A DNA stretch of 41,818 bases. Source: Bacteroidota bacterium. Its GTDB lineage: Bacteria; Bacteroidota; Bacteroidia; UKL13-3. A program made the position numbers and the translations under genes. Under the pieces are notes generated by a model that saw nothing but the letters and a program-made list of their open reading frames with translations, did no database searches and was not told the origin of the DNA. Location of the stretch: the NCBI GenBank assembly GCA_947453415.1, contig CANGGG010000021.1:1-41818 (forward strand). Direction: 5' to 3'. The stretch's first letter is position 1, and every line of letters starts with the position of its first letter. Shown in pieces: positions 33,023 through 41,675 of this stretch.

Positions 33023-33082
33023 TGTCATGTCGAGCGGAGTCGAGACATTTGTAACTGGTTCTCGACTACGCTCGAACTGACA
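33023..33082. repeat. Inverted pair of TGTCA-TCGAGCG-GTCGAGA elements
   Basis: TGTCATGTCGAGCGGAGTCGAGAC (33023-33046) is matched on the other strand by a second copy (TGTCAGTTCGAGCGTAGTCGAGAACC, 33057-33082). Together they make a long imperfect hairpin with a short loop. It fills part of the 284-bp gap between the GT4 and HTTM genes; the rest of that gap is AT-rich with no feature that I can name. Confidence 0.7.
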
Positions 33083-33173
33083 TAATGTTTTTATGTTCCT
33101 ATTTAAAGAAATAATAAACTCCTAAATAATTACAAATACTATATCACATAAACACCCAAAAACTTTAAAACTT

Positions 33174-34301
33174 TTAAATATCCAACAATTGTTCTGTTAA
33201 ATATTTCCAAGTAAATTTTAGTTTTTCTACTTCCATATTGGCAGTAAATTCCTGTTCACGGTTTGCTAAATAAAAATCATTGATTGCCGCAGCAATTTCA
33301 GTCGTGTTTTTATCAACTACATAACCAACTACTTCATGAGGCACAAGCTCCGCAAGCCCGCCAACATTGGTAACGAGCATTGGTTTGCTGTAGTAATAAG
33401 CTATTTGTGTAACGCCACTTTGCGTAGCTGTTAAATAAGTTTGAACTATTAAATCGGCAGCCGAAAAATATACGCCTACTTCATTATTTGGAATAAAATC
33501 AGTTCTGAGAATCACACTGTTTTCTAATCCTAAATTTTTTATTTGTTGTAAATAAGGTTCACTGTTTTCGTAAAATTCACCTGCTACAATCAATTTTAAA
33601 TTTGGATGCGAATGTTTCAATAAAACAAAACTATCCAACAATAAACTTAAACCTTTGTATTTTCTTATAAATCCAAAAAATAATAAATAATCATCGGCTT
33701 CATTCAAACCCAATTTTCTTTTAGCTTCTTGCTTATCCAATAATGGCCCAAACATATCATACATTGGGTGCGGCACATATTTTTTTGGTTTGCCTGTGGC
33801 AAATAAATCAACATGGGCATATACTTCCCTACTCATGGCCAAAAAACCATCGCAAGCATCTATAAAATATTGGGTAAATGCGGTATCAAAAAACTGTTGT
33901 TCGTGAGGAATAATGTTATCGGCAATGGTAATGATTTTTGTCTTCCCGTTTGCTTTCATTAAGCGTGCAATGGTTCCAAATGCAGGCGCCATAAAACTCA
34001 TCCAATACCTAAAAATCACTACATCGTATTCCTTATTTTTTAATTTATTTCCAACCAAAAACCAGTTCAGTGGATTGATAGAATTAATGATAGAATAAAT
34101 GGTAATATCAGTTGGTTTTGGGTCATCGCTCATTTGCGTTTTTCCGGGAAACAATAATTTAGGATATTGTAATGAAAAACTAGCAATTTCGCACTCATGA
34201 CCTTGAGCATTAAACTCTTTGCAAAGGCGTTCGTTATAAGTAGCCAAACCACCTCTTAAAGGCCAAGCCGGACCAATAATTAGGATCTTTTTCTTAGTCA
34301 T
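33174..34301 (-). CDS. Glycosyltransferase family 4 protein
   Basis: The 375-residue cytoplasmic protein has the GT-B fold typical of GT4 enzymes. It opens with KILIIGPAWPLRGGLATYNERL, where the GG loop binds the acceptor or nucleotide. The second domain contains LLFFGFIRKYKGLSLLLDSF at about 205-225 and the donor-binding region ADLIVQTYLTATQSGVTQIAYYYSKPMLVTNVGGLAELV at 290-330, in which Gln replaces the first Glu of the usual EGFG/EAFG motif. It overlaps the upstream GT2 gene by 8 bases, so the two are translated from one transcript. Its sugar and acceptor are not known; surface polysaccharide or lipid glycan synthesis is likely. Confidence 0.92.
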   Translation of the reverse strand: MTKKKILIIGPAWPLRGGLATYNERLCKEFNAQGHECEIASFSLQYPKLLFPGKTQMSDDPKPTDITIYSIINSINPLNWFLVGNKLKNKEYDVVIFRYWMSFMAPAFGTIARLMKANGKTKIITIADNIIPHEQQFFDTAFTQYFIDACDGFLAMSREVYAHVDLFATGKPKKYVPHPMYDMFGPLLDKQEAKRKLGLNEADDYLLFFGFIRKYKGLSLLLDSFVLLKHSHPNLKLIVAGEFYENSEPYLQQIKNLGLENSVILRTDFIPNNEVGVYFSAADLIVQTYLTATQSGVTQIAYYYSKPMLVTNVGGLAELVPHEVVGYVVDKNTTEIAAAINDFYLANREQEFTANMEVEKLKFTWKYLTEQLLDI

Positions 34302-35265
34302 TATAACCGATGTATTTGGTTATTCCATAATGGTTTCTTTCGTTTGAATTTCGGCTAATTAATTCACCAATAAATCCAGCTAAAAACAATTGCATACCAA
34401 TTATGATTGAAACCAAAGAAACATAAAACATGGGTTGTTCTGTAATTCCCCTATTTAAATTCATATTATGTGAAATATACCATAATTTTTGGAGACCAAT
34501 ATAAGCTGCTCCAAAAAAACCAAACATAAAAAATAAAGTACCTAAAACTCCAAAGAAATGCATGGGTTTTTTACCAAATTTTGAAACAAAAAATATGGTT
34601 AACAAATCAAGGAAACCATTGATAAAACGGTCGAAACCAAACTTGGTAACACCATATTTACGCGCTCTATGAACAACTTCTTTTTCTGTAATTTTTGTAA
34701 AGCCATTCCACTTAGCTAAAACCGGAATGTAACGGTGCATTTCATTATAAACTTCAATGGCTTTAACCACATCTACTTTATATGCTTTTAAACCACAATT
34801 GAAATCGTTCAATTCTATTCCACTCATTTTGCGAGTTGCCCAATTAAAAATTTTTGTAGGAAGAGTTTTAGTAATTGGATCGTAACGTTTCTTTTTCCAA
34901 CCACTTACCAAATCAAAACCATCGTTAACTATCATGTTATATAAACCCGGAATTTCATCAGGACTATCTTGCATATCGGCATCCATTGTTATTACCACAT
35001 TGCCTTGCACTTTATGAAAAGCTACGTTTAATGCGGCAGATTTACCATAATTTCTTCTGAATTTGATGGCTTTAATAAATGGATTAGTTACTGAAAGTTT
35101 TTCTACAACGGCCCAACTATTATCGGTGCTGCCATCGTCAACCATAATAATTTCATAAGTGAAATTATTTTCATTCATTACGCGTTCAATCCAAGCCAAC
35201 AATTCTGGCAACGATTCATCTTCATTATAAAATGGTATTACAACCGATATTTGAATTTCTTTCAC
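34294..35265 (-). CDS. Family 2 glycosyltransferase (DPM1/GtrB-like)
   Basis: The 323-residue protein begins with a GT-A domain: VVIPFYNEDESLPELL at 9-24, IIMVDDGSTDNSW around 39-51, RNYGKSAALNVAF at 70-82, and the metal-binding DADMQDSPDE at 95-104. A motif NDFNCGLKAYK follows at 153-163. Two membrane helices near residues 232-255 and 280-305 anchor it. This layout matches enzymes that move a sugar from a nucleotide to polyprenyl phosphate on the inner face of the cytoplasmic membrane (DPM1/ArnC/GtrB-type). It is the fourth gene of the five-gene operon. The donor sugar is not defined by the sequence. Confidence 0.93.
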   Translation of the reverse strand: MKEIQISVVIPFYNEDESLPELLAWIERVMNENNFTYEIIMVDDGSTDNSWAVVEKLSVTNPFIKAIKFRRNYGKSAALNVAFHKVQGNVVITMDADMQDSPDEIPGLYNMIVNDGFDLVSGWKKKRYDPITKTLPTKIFNWATRKMSGIELNDFNCGLKAYKVDVVKAIEVYNEMHRYIPVLAKWNGFTKITEKEVVHRARKYGVTKFGFDRFINGFLDLLTIFFVSKFGKKPMHFFGVLGTLFFMFGFFGAAYIGLQKLWYISHNMNLNRGITEQPMFYVSLVSIIIGMQLFLAGFIGELISRNSNERNHYGITKYIGYND

Positions 35266-35301
35266 TTATAAATAGTTTTATGGTTAATATTATTGATTTT
35301 A

Positions 35302-35859
35302 TTACATGTCAAGGCTTTTGTAAGTATCTTCAGGATTGCGTTTTTGAACAAAAATAGCAATGATTAAACTTACAATCAATACATAAAAATTTACTCCAAA
35401 TAATTGTCCTGAAATTTTTGATTCTGCAGAATTTTTATCTTTCATGGCTCCGATTATTTCCATTTTTTTATCTTCATCAAAATAATCCATTTCCAAAATT
35501 GCTTTTTTAGCAGTTTCAATCTCTTTCAACAACTCTTCAGGATTAATGAATTTATAAAAAATAAACTTCCAAGCTGCTAAAATTATAGAAGCCATTACCC
35601 CAATAAACAAAGCTGTTTTCAACACTTCTGAATATTTGCTAAATCCATTAACTTGTTGGTCTCTTCTTATTTTCATTCCTAAAAATAATGTGGTAACCGA
35701 TGAAGTCAATAAAACAACAGAATCTATCAATGGATGTTCGCCTCTGTTAACTCCAGCAATCAAAAATACTAAATCGAGAATGATAATTGCAGCAGCATAA
35801 ATAATTCCAAATTTTAAAGCATGAAGCCAAAGTGGTGTTTCGTTTTCTTGGTATTCCAT
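35302..35859 (-). CDS. DUF4199 membrane protein
   Basis: The 185-residue protein has four membrane segments (about 12-33, 40-60, 82-104 and 152-172) and matches the DUF4199 pattern: LHALKFGIIYAAAIIILDLVF, then SVTTLFLGMKIRRDQQVNGFSKYSEVLKTALFIGVMASII, a charged segment rich in Glu/Lys (EELLKEIETAKKAI), and the final membrane helix. The function of DUF4199 is unknown; it commonly lies beside glycosyltransferase and dihydroorotase-like genes in Bacteroidota, as here. It starts 5 bases after the upstream gene and 36 bases before the GT2 gene. Confidence 0.88.
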   Translation of the reverse strand: MEYQENETPLWLHALKFGIIYAAAIIILDLVFLIAGVNRGEHPLIDSVVLLTSSVTTLFLGMKIRRDQQVNGFSKYSEVLKTALFIGVMASIILAAWKFIFYKFINPEELLKEIETAKKAILEMDYFDEDKKMEIIGAMKDKNSAESKISGQLFGVNFYVLIVSLIIAIFVQKRNPEDTYKSLDM

Positions 35860-35864
35860 TTAAA

Positions 35865-36527
35865 TTAATTATGGTTGGTAAAGGCTAATAATGCAGCAAG
35901 CACACTTATTTCAAAAGCATTGTATTTGCCTTTAAATTGACCTAACATTTCAGTTGAATATGGTGTTTGGAAAAACATCACCATTGGAATAAATATTTCT
36001 TTTATTTCCGATGAATCTGGTAAAGTAGCTTTCAATTTTGTCAAATCGTCAAAATCAGCTTCATCCAAATCGTTTTCTATCAAAGGCTCATATATTTTAA
36101 ATTCATCTTGAAATTCGTCCATGTCAGTTAACAAAAATTCATTCAAGAAATCTTCAATCGAAATATTTGCATCCGCATCATTGGCTTCATTAATGTATAA
36201 AAACACATTTAATAATTCAGTGCCGCGTTCTACTGTTTTCTCTTCTATTTCTTCCCATTCTTCTGAGTCAAAATACTCTTCATCGTGTGCAAAAGCTGAT
36301 AAAAAATGAACCAACATTAAGTCAAAAACTACCTCTTCTATTTCGCCATAACCGCCTTTATTCATTAATGTATCCAGCGATTTCATTTTGTTTTCAAACG
36401 AATCTATCGACACAAATATTTGACTGCAATTGTCATATATATTTGTTAAATTTTTTCCTTCTGCATAAGTTCCAAGCAAAGCTTGTAGTGAATTCAATAT
36501 CACTTTATTTTGGTGTTCTATGATCAT
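35865..36527 (-). CDS. Acidic cytoplasmic protein of unknown function
   Basis: The 220-residue protein is all-helical in appearance and strongly acidic, with runs such as HDEEYFDSEEWEEIEE (79-96) and ENDLDEADFDDLTK. It has no signal or membrane segment. I do not recognise a family. It lies 3 bases from the dihydroorotase-like gene and 5 bases from DUF4199, so it is certainly co-transcribed with both. The tight linkage suggests a role with the glycosyltransferases or the degenerate dihydroorotase, but that is inference from position. A possible protein-protein adaptor is one reading. Confidence 0.72.
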   Translation of the reverse strand: MIIEHQNKVILNSLQALLGTYAEGKNLTNIYDNCSQIFVSIDSFENKMKSLDTLMNKGGYGEIEEVVFDLMLVHFLSAFAHDEEYFDSEEWEEIEEKTVERGTELLNVFLYINEANDADANISIEDFLNEFLLTDMDEFQDEFKIYEPLIENDLDEADFDDLTKLKATLPDSSEIKEIFIPMVMFFQTPYSTEMLGQFKGKYNAFEISVLAALLAFTNHN

Positions 36528-36530
36528 TTT

Positions 36531-37814
36531 TTAAAATGTTTGTATTTTGTTTTTATAGTAAGTGGCAATTACTTTGCCTTTTAATTCTTTGTTGTAAACC
36601 ATGCTATTTCTTGATTTCGAAAAATTGGTTTTATCATTCAATATCCATTTTTTATTGGCATCAAAAATAATAAAATCTGCTGCTTCTCCTTTTTCAAAAA
36701 CAGGAATTGGTTTGTTTAAAATTGTTCTTGGATTGGTGCTTAATTTCTGAACCAATAAATTGGTATCAAAATTATTAGGTGCATTTGCTAACAGCAATGG
36801 CAATGCAGTTTGTAGCATTATCATACCTTCGTCAGCATATTCAAATTCTACTTCTTTTAGCTCTGTATTTTGGGGCAAATGGTCAGTTACAATCGCATCA
36901 ATTGTTCCATCTATTAATCCATTCCAAAGTGCTTTTCTATCTTCTTTGCTGCGCAATGGTGGATTCAATTTTAAGTTAGAATTATAATCAACCAAATCGG
37001 TATCGGTAAAACATAAATTGGCAATGGCCACATCGCAGGTAATTGGCAAACCTTTTTTCTTGGCTTTTTGAATAATTTCAACTGAAACTTTACTTGAAAT
37101 ATGCGAAAAATGAATGCTTGAATTGGTGTATTTTGCTAATTCAATATCACGTTTAATGGCCAATTCTTCTGTAATGGAAGGAATGCCTTTTAAACCCAAA
37201 AGCACACTGGTATTTCCTTCGTGCATTCTTCCTCCGTTACTTAAATTCAAATCTTCGGCATGAGTAAAAACTTTAGCACCAAATATTTGAGCATATTGCA
37301 AAGCACGAAGCATTAAACTGCTATTTTTAACAGCATGATTAGCATCTGTAAAACCAATGGCTCCGGCTAAGTGCATGTCGTACATTTCACTCATCTCCTT
37401 GCCTTCCATTTTATTACTTAATGTGCCAAAAGGCAATAAAGTTACCGGTAAATTCTTTGATTGATTGATGACATATTCCACCGCACTTTTACTGTTAATG
37501 CTTGGCTCACTGTTGGGCAAAACACATACAATTGAAAATCCGCCAGCATTTGCTGTTTGAGCCAAAGTGGCTAAAGTTTCTTTGTGTTCATTACCGGGGT
37601 CGGAGCTGTGAGTGCGCAAACAAACCAAACTTGGTAATAAACTGGCTTTTTTGGCATCAATAACTTGCTTGTATTTTTGAGTTTTTGAAAATGATTTTTT
37701 GCTACTTAAAACTATAGTATCAATATGATTATCAACTATCAATACATCGCAAACTTTATTTAAAAAAGGACTTGCAGGAAAGCAAACAGTGGCATTTAAA
37801 ATGAGTATTTCCAT
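36531..37814 (-). CDS. Dihydroorotase homologue with degenerate active site
   Basis: The 427-residue protein is clearly of the amidohydrolase/PyrC class (multifunctional-type): it has PSLVCLRTHSSDPG at 61-74, CVLPNSEP, VFTHAEDLNL, HFSHISSK, TCDVAIANLCFTD, and AIVTDHLPQN. In an active enzyme the first motif is DxHxHxREPG: here Asp is Cys65, the first His is Arg67, and Arg is Ser71, while His69 remains. The TPHH metal-ligand motif is replaced by AIAN. Later His and Asp residues persist. Loss of several metal ligands makes dihydroorotase activity unlikely. A non-catalytic structural role, as for the PyrC-prime of Pseudomonas, is possible, as is a new function. It leads the five-gene operon. Confidence 0.88.
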   Translation of the reverse strand: MEILILNATVCFPASPFLNKVCDVLIVDNHIDTIVLSSKKSFSKTQKYKQVIDAKKASLLPSLVCLRTHSSDPGNEHKETLATLAQTANAGGFSIVCVLPNSEPSINSKSAVEYVINQSKNLPVTLLPFGTLSNKMEGKEMSEMYDMHLAGAIGFTDANHAVKNSSLMLRALQYAQIFGAKVFTHAEDLNLSNGGRMHEGNTSVLLGLKGIPSITEELAIKRDIELAKYTNSSIHFSHISSKVSVEIIQKAKKKGLPITCDVAIANLCFTDTDLVDYNSNLKLNPPLRSKEDRKALWNGLIDGTIDAIVTDHLPQNTELKEVEFEYADEGMIMLQTALPLLLANAPNNFDTNLLVQKLSTNPRTILNKPIPVFEKGEAADFIIFDANKKWILNDKTNFSKSRNSMVYNKELKGKVIATYYKNKIQTF

Positions 37815-37895
37815 AAAAAATTAAGCTTGGCGAATGTAAGGAATTGTATTGTAAAATCAAATTAATTGAAAATGAACAAAAAATAGTGCTTTTAA

Positions 37896-38606
37896 TTAAT
37901 GCATTTTACCAATTACTAACCACCTGAAAGCCCAAGCCCATTTTAATTTAATATTACTGAATTGAACATTGCAATTTTCTATTATTTGAAGCCAATCATT
38001 TTTAACAAAACCCCTTGCTACAGAATGCTTCGCATCGTTTTTCACTAAATACGATTTGCTAAATATTTGCGTAAGCCAAGCAATGGAATAATAAGCAAAA
38101 AAATGGCGGTGTAAATCGTTGATGATAAAACCTTGTTTGGCATTCGCGTTACACCATTTTATTAATTTAATAATTTCTTGGTCTGTTAAATGATGAGTAA
38201 ATAAACAAGCTAAGGCAAAATCAAATTGAATATTCATGCTTGGCAAATGCTTATAATCTGCTTCAATAAATGTAATTTCAGGAAAATCTTTTGCTTGCTT
38301 TATTGCATAATCAATGCAATCTTTTTTTAAATCAACACCAATAAAATTAAATTTAAAACCATTTTTTCTTGCCCATTTGGACAAATAAATTAGGTTATCG
38401 CCACCACCACAACCAATATCTATTAAAGTATAAACTGTATTTTTTTCAAGTTTAAATTGCTTTAATCCTTTTAACGTAACTTGATGTCCGCCAAGCCAAG
38501 TATTTATAATATTTAGCTCTAATAAATTTTGGTATAAATCCCTAGCTGGAATATCGTTTTGGTCTAATAATTCTTTTTGTAATGACCTAGCTTTGAAGTT
38601 TAACAT
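37896..38606 (-). CDS. Class I SAM-dependent methyltransferase
   Basis: The 236-residue cytoplasmic enzyme has the Rossmann methyltransferase core: motif I LIDIGCGGGDN at 62-72, the acidic motif II FIGVDLKKDCIDYA at 87-100, FIEADYKHLP at 112-121, and the post-core FDFALACLFTHHL at 128-140. The N-terminal KARSLQKELLDQNDIPARDLYQNL and the C-terminal FFAYYSIAWLTQI resemble a methyltransferase commonly found beside type III polyketide synthase or flexirubin-like genes in Bacteroidota. None of those is nearby. The acceptor is unknown. It is monocistronic, with 81 bases to the pyrC-like gene on the same strand. Confidence 0.85.
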   Translation of the reverse strand: MLNFKARSLQKELLDQNDIPARDLYQNLLELNIINTWLGGHQVTLKGLKQFKLEKNTVYTLIDIGCGGGDNLIYLSKWARKNGFKFNFIGVDLKKDCIDYAIKQAKDFPEITFIEADYKHLPSMNIQFDFALACLFTHHLTDQEIIKLIKWCNANAKQGFIINDLHRHFFAYYSIAWLTQIFSKSYLVKNDAKHSVARGFVKNDWLQIIENCNVQFSNIKLKWAWAFRWLVIGKMH

Positions 38607-38760
38607 TGCATTAGCAAAGCAAACATTTTTTTATTAGTTATAGTAAAAATAAATTATAAAAAAATAGACATTATCATTCAAAAATGTGTTTTTTAGCAGA
38701 ATCAACTTTTCAAAAACAAATTATTAGCTTTAATTCGCAAATCTAAAAAACCAAAAAAGT

Positions 38761-39552
38761 ATGAAGAAAAAGATTTTTACTGCATTATGCGCTTTCCTTT
38801 TAACTATCTATAGTAATGCAACAATTTTAAACACCACTATTAACAAAACAGTAGAAAGTGTAAATACTAGCTACCAATTAGATGTAACCAATGATGGCGC
38901 TTATGATATAACATTCAATTATTTTGCAAATGGTTCCATTACCATAACTGGAAGAATAGGCAATGGAAACAATAATTATTTGGCTACTGGAACCATCAGT
39001 GGTGGAAATAATTACCCCGTAAAAGTAAATAATAATAAAATTTTTACAAGTTTAAGCACCTGGAAATCAAATCCTATTTTTATTCAAAGTCCTGTTTTAA
39101 CATATACTGATTTTGCAGGAAAAGGAAATCAATACATAGTAGGTAGAATGAATTACGGTACACCTGAGCTTTTTTACTTTTGGATTTTGGTAAATGTTTC
39201 AAGTAATGGCTCCACTTTAAATATTTTAAAATGTGCTTATGAAACAGAACCAGATTCTTCACTTGCCACCGGCAATGAAGGACAAAATGGCCCTGGTTCA
39301 TTTACAAATCATGTGTTTAGCAATGCTAATTTTAGTGTATTCCCGCAGCCAGCAAGCTCCCAGATAGAAATTCAAACCAATGAAATAATTCAAGGTTATA
39401 AAATTTTTAACCTAAATGGTCAATTATTAAATGAGCAAAATTATTTAAAAAACAAAATAATAGATGTTGCCAATTTGCCAAAAGGTATTTACTTGCTTCA
39501 ATTATTAAACAATAATAATTTTATTTCAACTAAGAAAATAATAATTGAATAA
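38761..39552 (+). CDS. Secreted protein with T9SS type A sorting domain
   Basis: The 263-residue protein starts with ATG and a signal peptide (KKKIFTALCAFLLTIYSNA). The middle (20-185) is beta-rich and Asn/Gly/Thr-rich with no recognised enzyme motif (GNGNNNYLATGTISGGNNYP). The last 75 residues are a type A T9SS sorting domain: FSVFPQPASSQIEIQ, a strand GYKIFNLNGQLL, then IDVANLPKGIYLLQLL and KKIIIE. The usual PNP at its beginning is PQP here. The stop codon at 39550-39552 precedes the M49 peptidase start by only 4 bases, so both are probably one transcript. The function is unknown; export to the cell surface is well supported. Confidence 0.85.
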   Translation: MKKKIFTALCAFLLTIYSNATILNTTINKTVESVNTSYQLDVTNDGAYDITFNYFANGSITITGRIGNGNNNYLATGTISGGNNYPVKVNNNKIFTSLSTWKSNPIFIQSPVLTYTDFAGKGNQYIVGRMNYGTPELFYFWILVNVSSNGSTLNILKCAYETEPDSSLATGNEGQNGPGSFTNHVFSNANFSVFPQPASSQIEIQTNEIIQGYKIFNLNGQLLNEQNYLKNKIIDVANLPKGIYLLQLLNNNNFISTKKIIIE

Positions 39553-39556
39553 ATAC

Positions 39557-41632
39557 ATGAAAATAAACAAATTTATTTTAACAATGGTAGCAAGCACCAG
39601 TCTTGTGGTATCAAGTTATGCTCAAAACAAACCTCAAAAAATGACTGACAAAAAAAGTGTAAATACAGTTCACAAATTTGAAGTGGAAGCCGATCGCTTT
39701 GCCGATTTACAAGTATTACGATACGAAATAGAAGGATTTGATGAACTTACACCTAAACAAAAAGAGTTAGCATACTATTTATTTGAAGCTGCCAATTCAG
39801 GTAGGGATATTATTTACGACCAAAAATATAAATATAATTTAACCATTCGTAAAACCATTGAGGCTATTTTCAATACTTATATGGGTAATAAAAAAGATGC
39901 CCAATTTCAAAAGTTTGAAACCTATGCCAAACGTGTTTTCTTTTCAAATGGAATTCACCATCATTATTCTAATTTAAAATTTGTTCCTGAATGTACTTAC
40001 GACTTCTTTAAAGTATTGGTTCAAGGTTCTGATTATAGATTATTGCCATTAAATGGCAAATCAATTGATGATTTTTTATTGGATTTGAAGCCTATTATGT
40101 TCGACCCGAAATTTGAAAACAAAACTGTTGATTTAGCCTCAGGCATTGACAATGTAAAAGCATCATCAAATAATTTTTATGAAGGTGTTACTCAAAAAGA
40201 AGTAGAAGAATACTACGATGCTAAAATGACCAAAGACGATACTCAACCAATTTCATGGGGGTTGAATAGTAAAATGGTAAAAGAAAATGGTGTGGTAACA
40301 GAAAAAGTTTGGAAAGTTGGTGGCATGTATAGCCGATCAATGGAACAAATGGTTTATTGGCTAAAAAAAGCAGTAAATGTTGCTGAAAATGACCAACAAA
40401 AATTGACTTTATCATTACTTGTTGAATACTTTAAAACGGGTGATTTAAAAAAATGGGACGAGTATAATATTGCTTGGGTTTCGGATGTAAATAGTAGATT
40501 AGATGTAGTAAATGGTTTTATAGAAGTATATGATGATGCCATTGGAAAACGTGGAGCTTTTGAATCAGTTGTTTCGCTAAAAGACATGATAGCTACCAAA
40601 AGAATAGAAGCAGTAGCAAAAGAAGCTCAATGGTTTGAAGATAATTCACCAATAGCTGCTGAACATAAAAAGAAAGAAGTGAAAGGAATTACGGCAAAAG
40701 TAATTACTGTTATTCAAGAGTCGGGTGCAAGTGCGCAATCAACTCCAATAGGAATTAACCTCCCAAATGCAAATTGGATTCGCCAACAACATGGTAGCAA
40801 ATCTGTTTCATTAAGCAATATTGTTCATAGCTATAATATAGTTGGTGCTAAAAGTCCCATGTTAAAAGAATTTGCTGAAAACGAAAAACAAATTGAACTT
40901 GCTAAAAAATATGGTTCTTTAGCTGGTGATTTGCATACTGATATGCATGAAGTTATAGGCCATGCAAGTGGACAAATTAACAAAGGAATTGGCGATCCTG
41001 ACCAAACTTTAAAAAATTATGCAAGTACATTAGAAGAAGCTCGTGCCGATTTAGTAGCATTGTATTATGTGTTAGATCAAAAATTAGTTGACATGGGTGT
41101 AATGCCTAGTCTTGATTGTGGTAAAGCAGAGTACGATGGCTATATTATGAACGGTTTGATTACACAATTAACCCGTTTAAATATTGGCGAAAACTTAGAA
41201 GAAGCACACATGCGTAACCGCCAATTAAATGCAAAATGGGCTTATGAAATGGGTAAAAAAGACAATGTAATTTCATTTATAAAACGCAATGGAAAAACTT
41301 ACGTTAAAGTAAATGACTATAATAAATTACGTAATTTATTTGGACAATTATTGAAAGAAATTCAACGCATTAAATCGGAAGGTGACTTTAAAGCTGCTAC
41401 TGAATTAGTAGAAAATTATGGTGTTAAAGTAGACCAAACATTATTAAAAGAAGTAAAAAGCCGTTTTAATAAATTAAATGTTGCAGCATACAAAGGATTT
41501 ATTCAACCAAAGTTAGTACCTGTTATGAATGGTGAAACAATAGTAGATGTAAAAGTTGAGTACCCAACTGACTTTTTGAAAACACAATTAGAATTAAGCA
41601 AAAAATATAGTTTTTTACCTGCTATAAACTAA
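39557..41632 (+). CDS. Secreted dipeptidyl peptidase III-like metallopeptidase (M49)
   Basis: The 691-residue protein begins with a signal peptide (KINKFILTMVASTSLVVSSYAQ). It matches family M49, zinc exopeptidases that remove dipeptides from the N-terminus of peptides. The zinc motif HEVIGH lies at 464-469, preceded by DLHTDM, and the second motif EEARAD lies at 493-498, supplying the third zinc ligand. The full domain length is preserved. Unlike animal DPP III, which is cytosolic, this one is exported, as in several Bacteroidota. I chose ATG 39557; the TTG at 39545 overlaps the upstream gene. It is probably co-transcribed with that T9SS protein. Confidence 0.92.
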   Translation: MKINKFILTMVASTSLVVSSYAQNKPQKMTDKKSVNTVHKFEVEADRFADLQVLRYEIEGFDELTPKQKELAYYLFEAANSGRDIIYDQKYKYNLTIRKTIEAIFNTYMGNKKDAQFQKFETYAKRVFFSNGIHHHYSNLKFVPECTYDFFKVLVQGSDYRLLPLNGKSIDDFLLDLKPIMFDPKFENKTVDLASGIDNVKASSNNFYEGVTQKEVEEYYDAKMTKDDTQPISWGLNSKMVKENGVVTEKVWKVGGMYSRSMEQMVYWLKKAVNVAENDQQKLTLSLLVEYFKTGDLKKWDEYNIAWVSDVNSRLDVVNGFIEVYDDAIGKRGAFESVVSLKDMIATKRIEAVAKEAQWFEDNSPIAAEHKKKEVKGITAKVITVIQESGASAQSTPIGINLPNANWIRQQHGSKSVSLSNIVHSYNIVGAKSPMLKEFAENEKQIELAKKYGSLAGDLHTDMHEVIGHASGQINKGIGDPDQTLKNYASTLEEARADLVALYYVLDQKLVDMGVMPSLDCGKAEYDGYIMNGLITQLTRLNIGENLEEAHMRNRQLNAKWAYEMGKKDNVISFIKRNGKTYVKVNDYNKLRNLFGQLLKEIQRIKSEGDFKAATELVENYGVKVDQTLLKEVKSRFNKLNVAAYKGFIQPKLVPVMNGETIVDVKVEYPTDFLKTQLELSKKYSFLPAIN

Positions 41633-41675
41633 TTAGCATTTAAACAATTATTATAAAAAAAAGGCCTCAATATAG

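Noticed and set aside
36760-36987. Two overlapping plus-strand frames (75 and 66 aa) inside the dihydroorotase-like gene
   Set aside because: Antisense shadows with no independent support.
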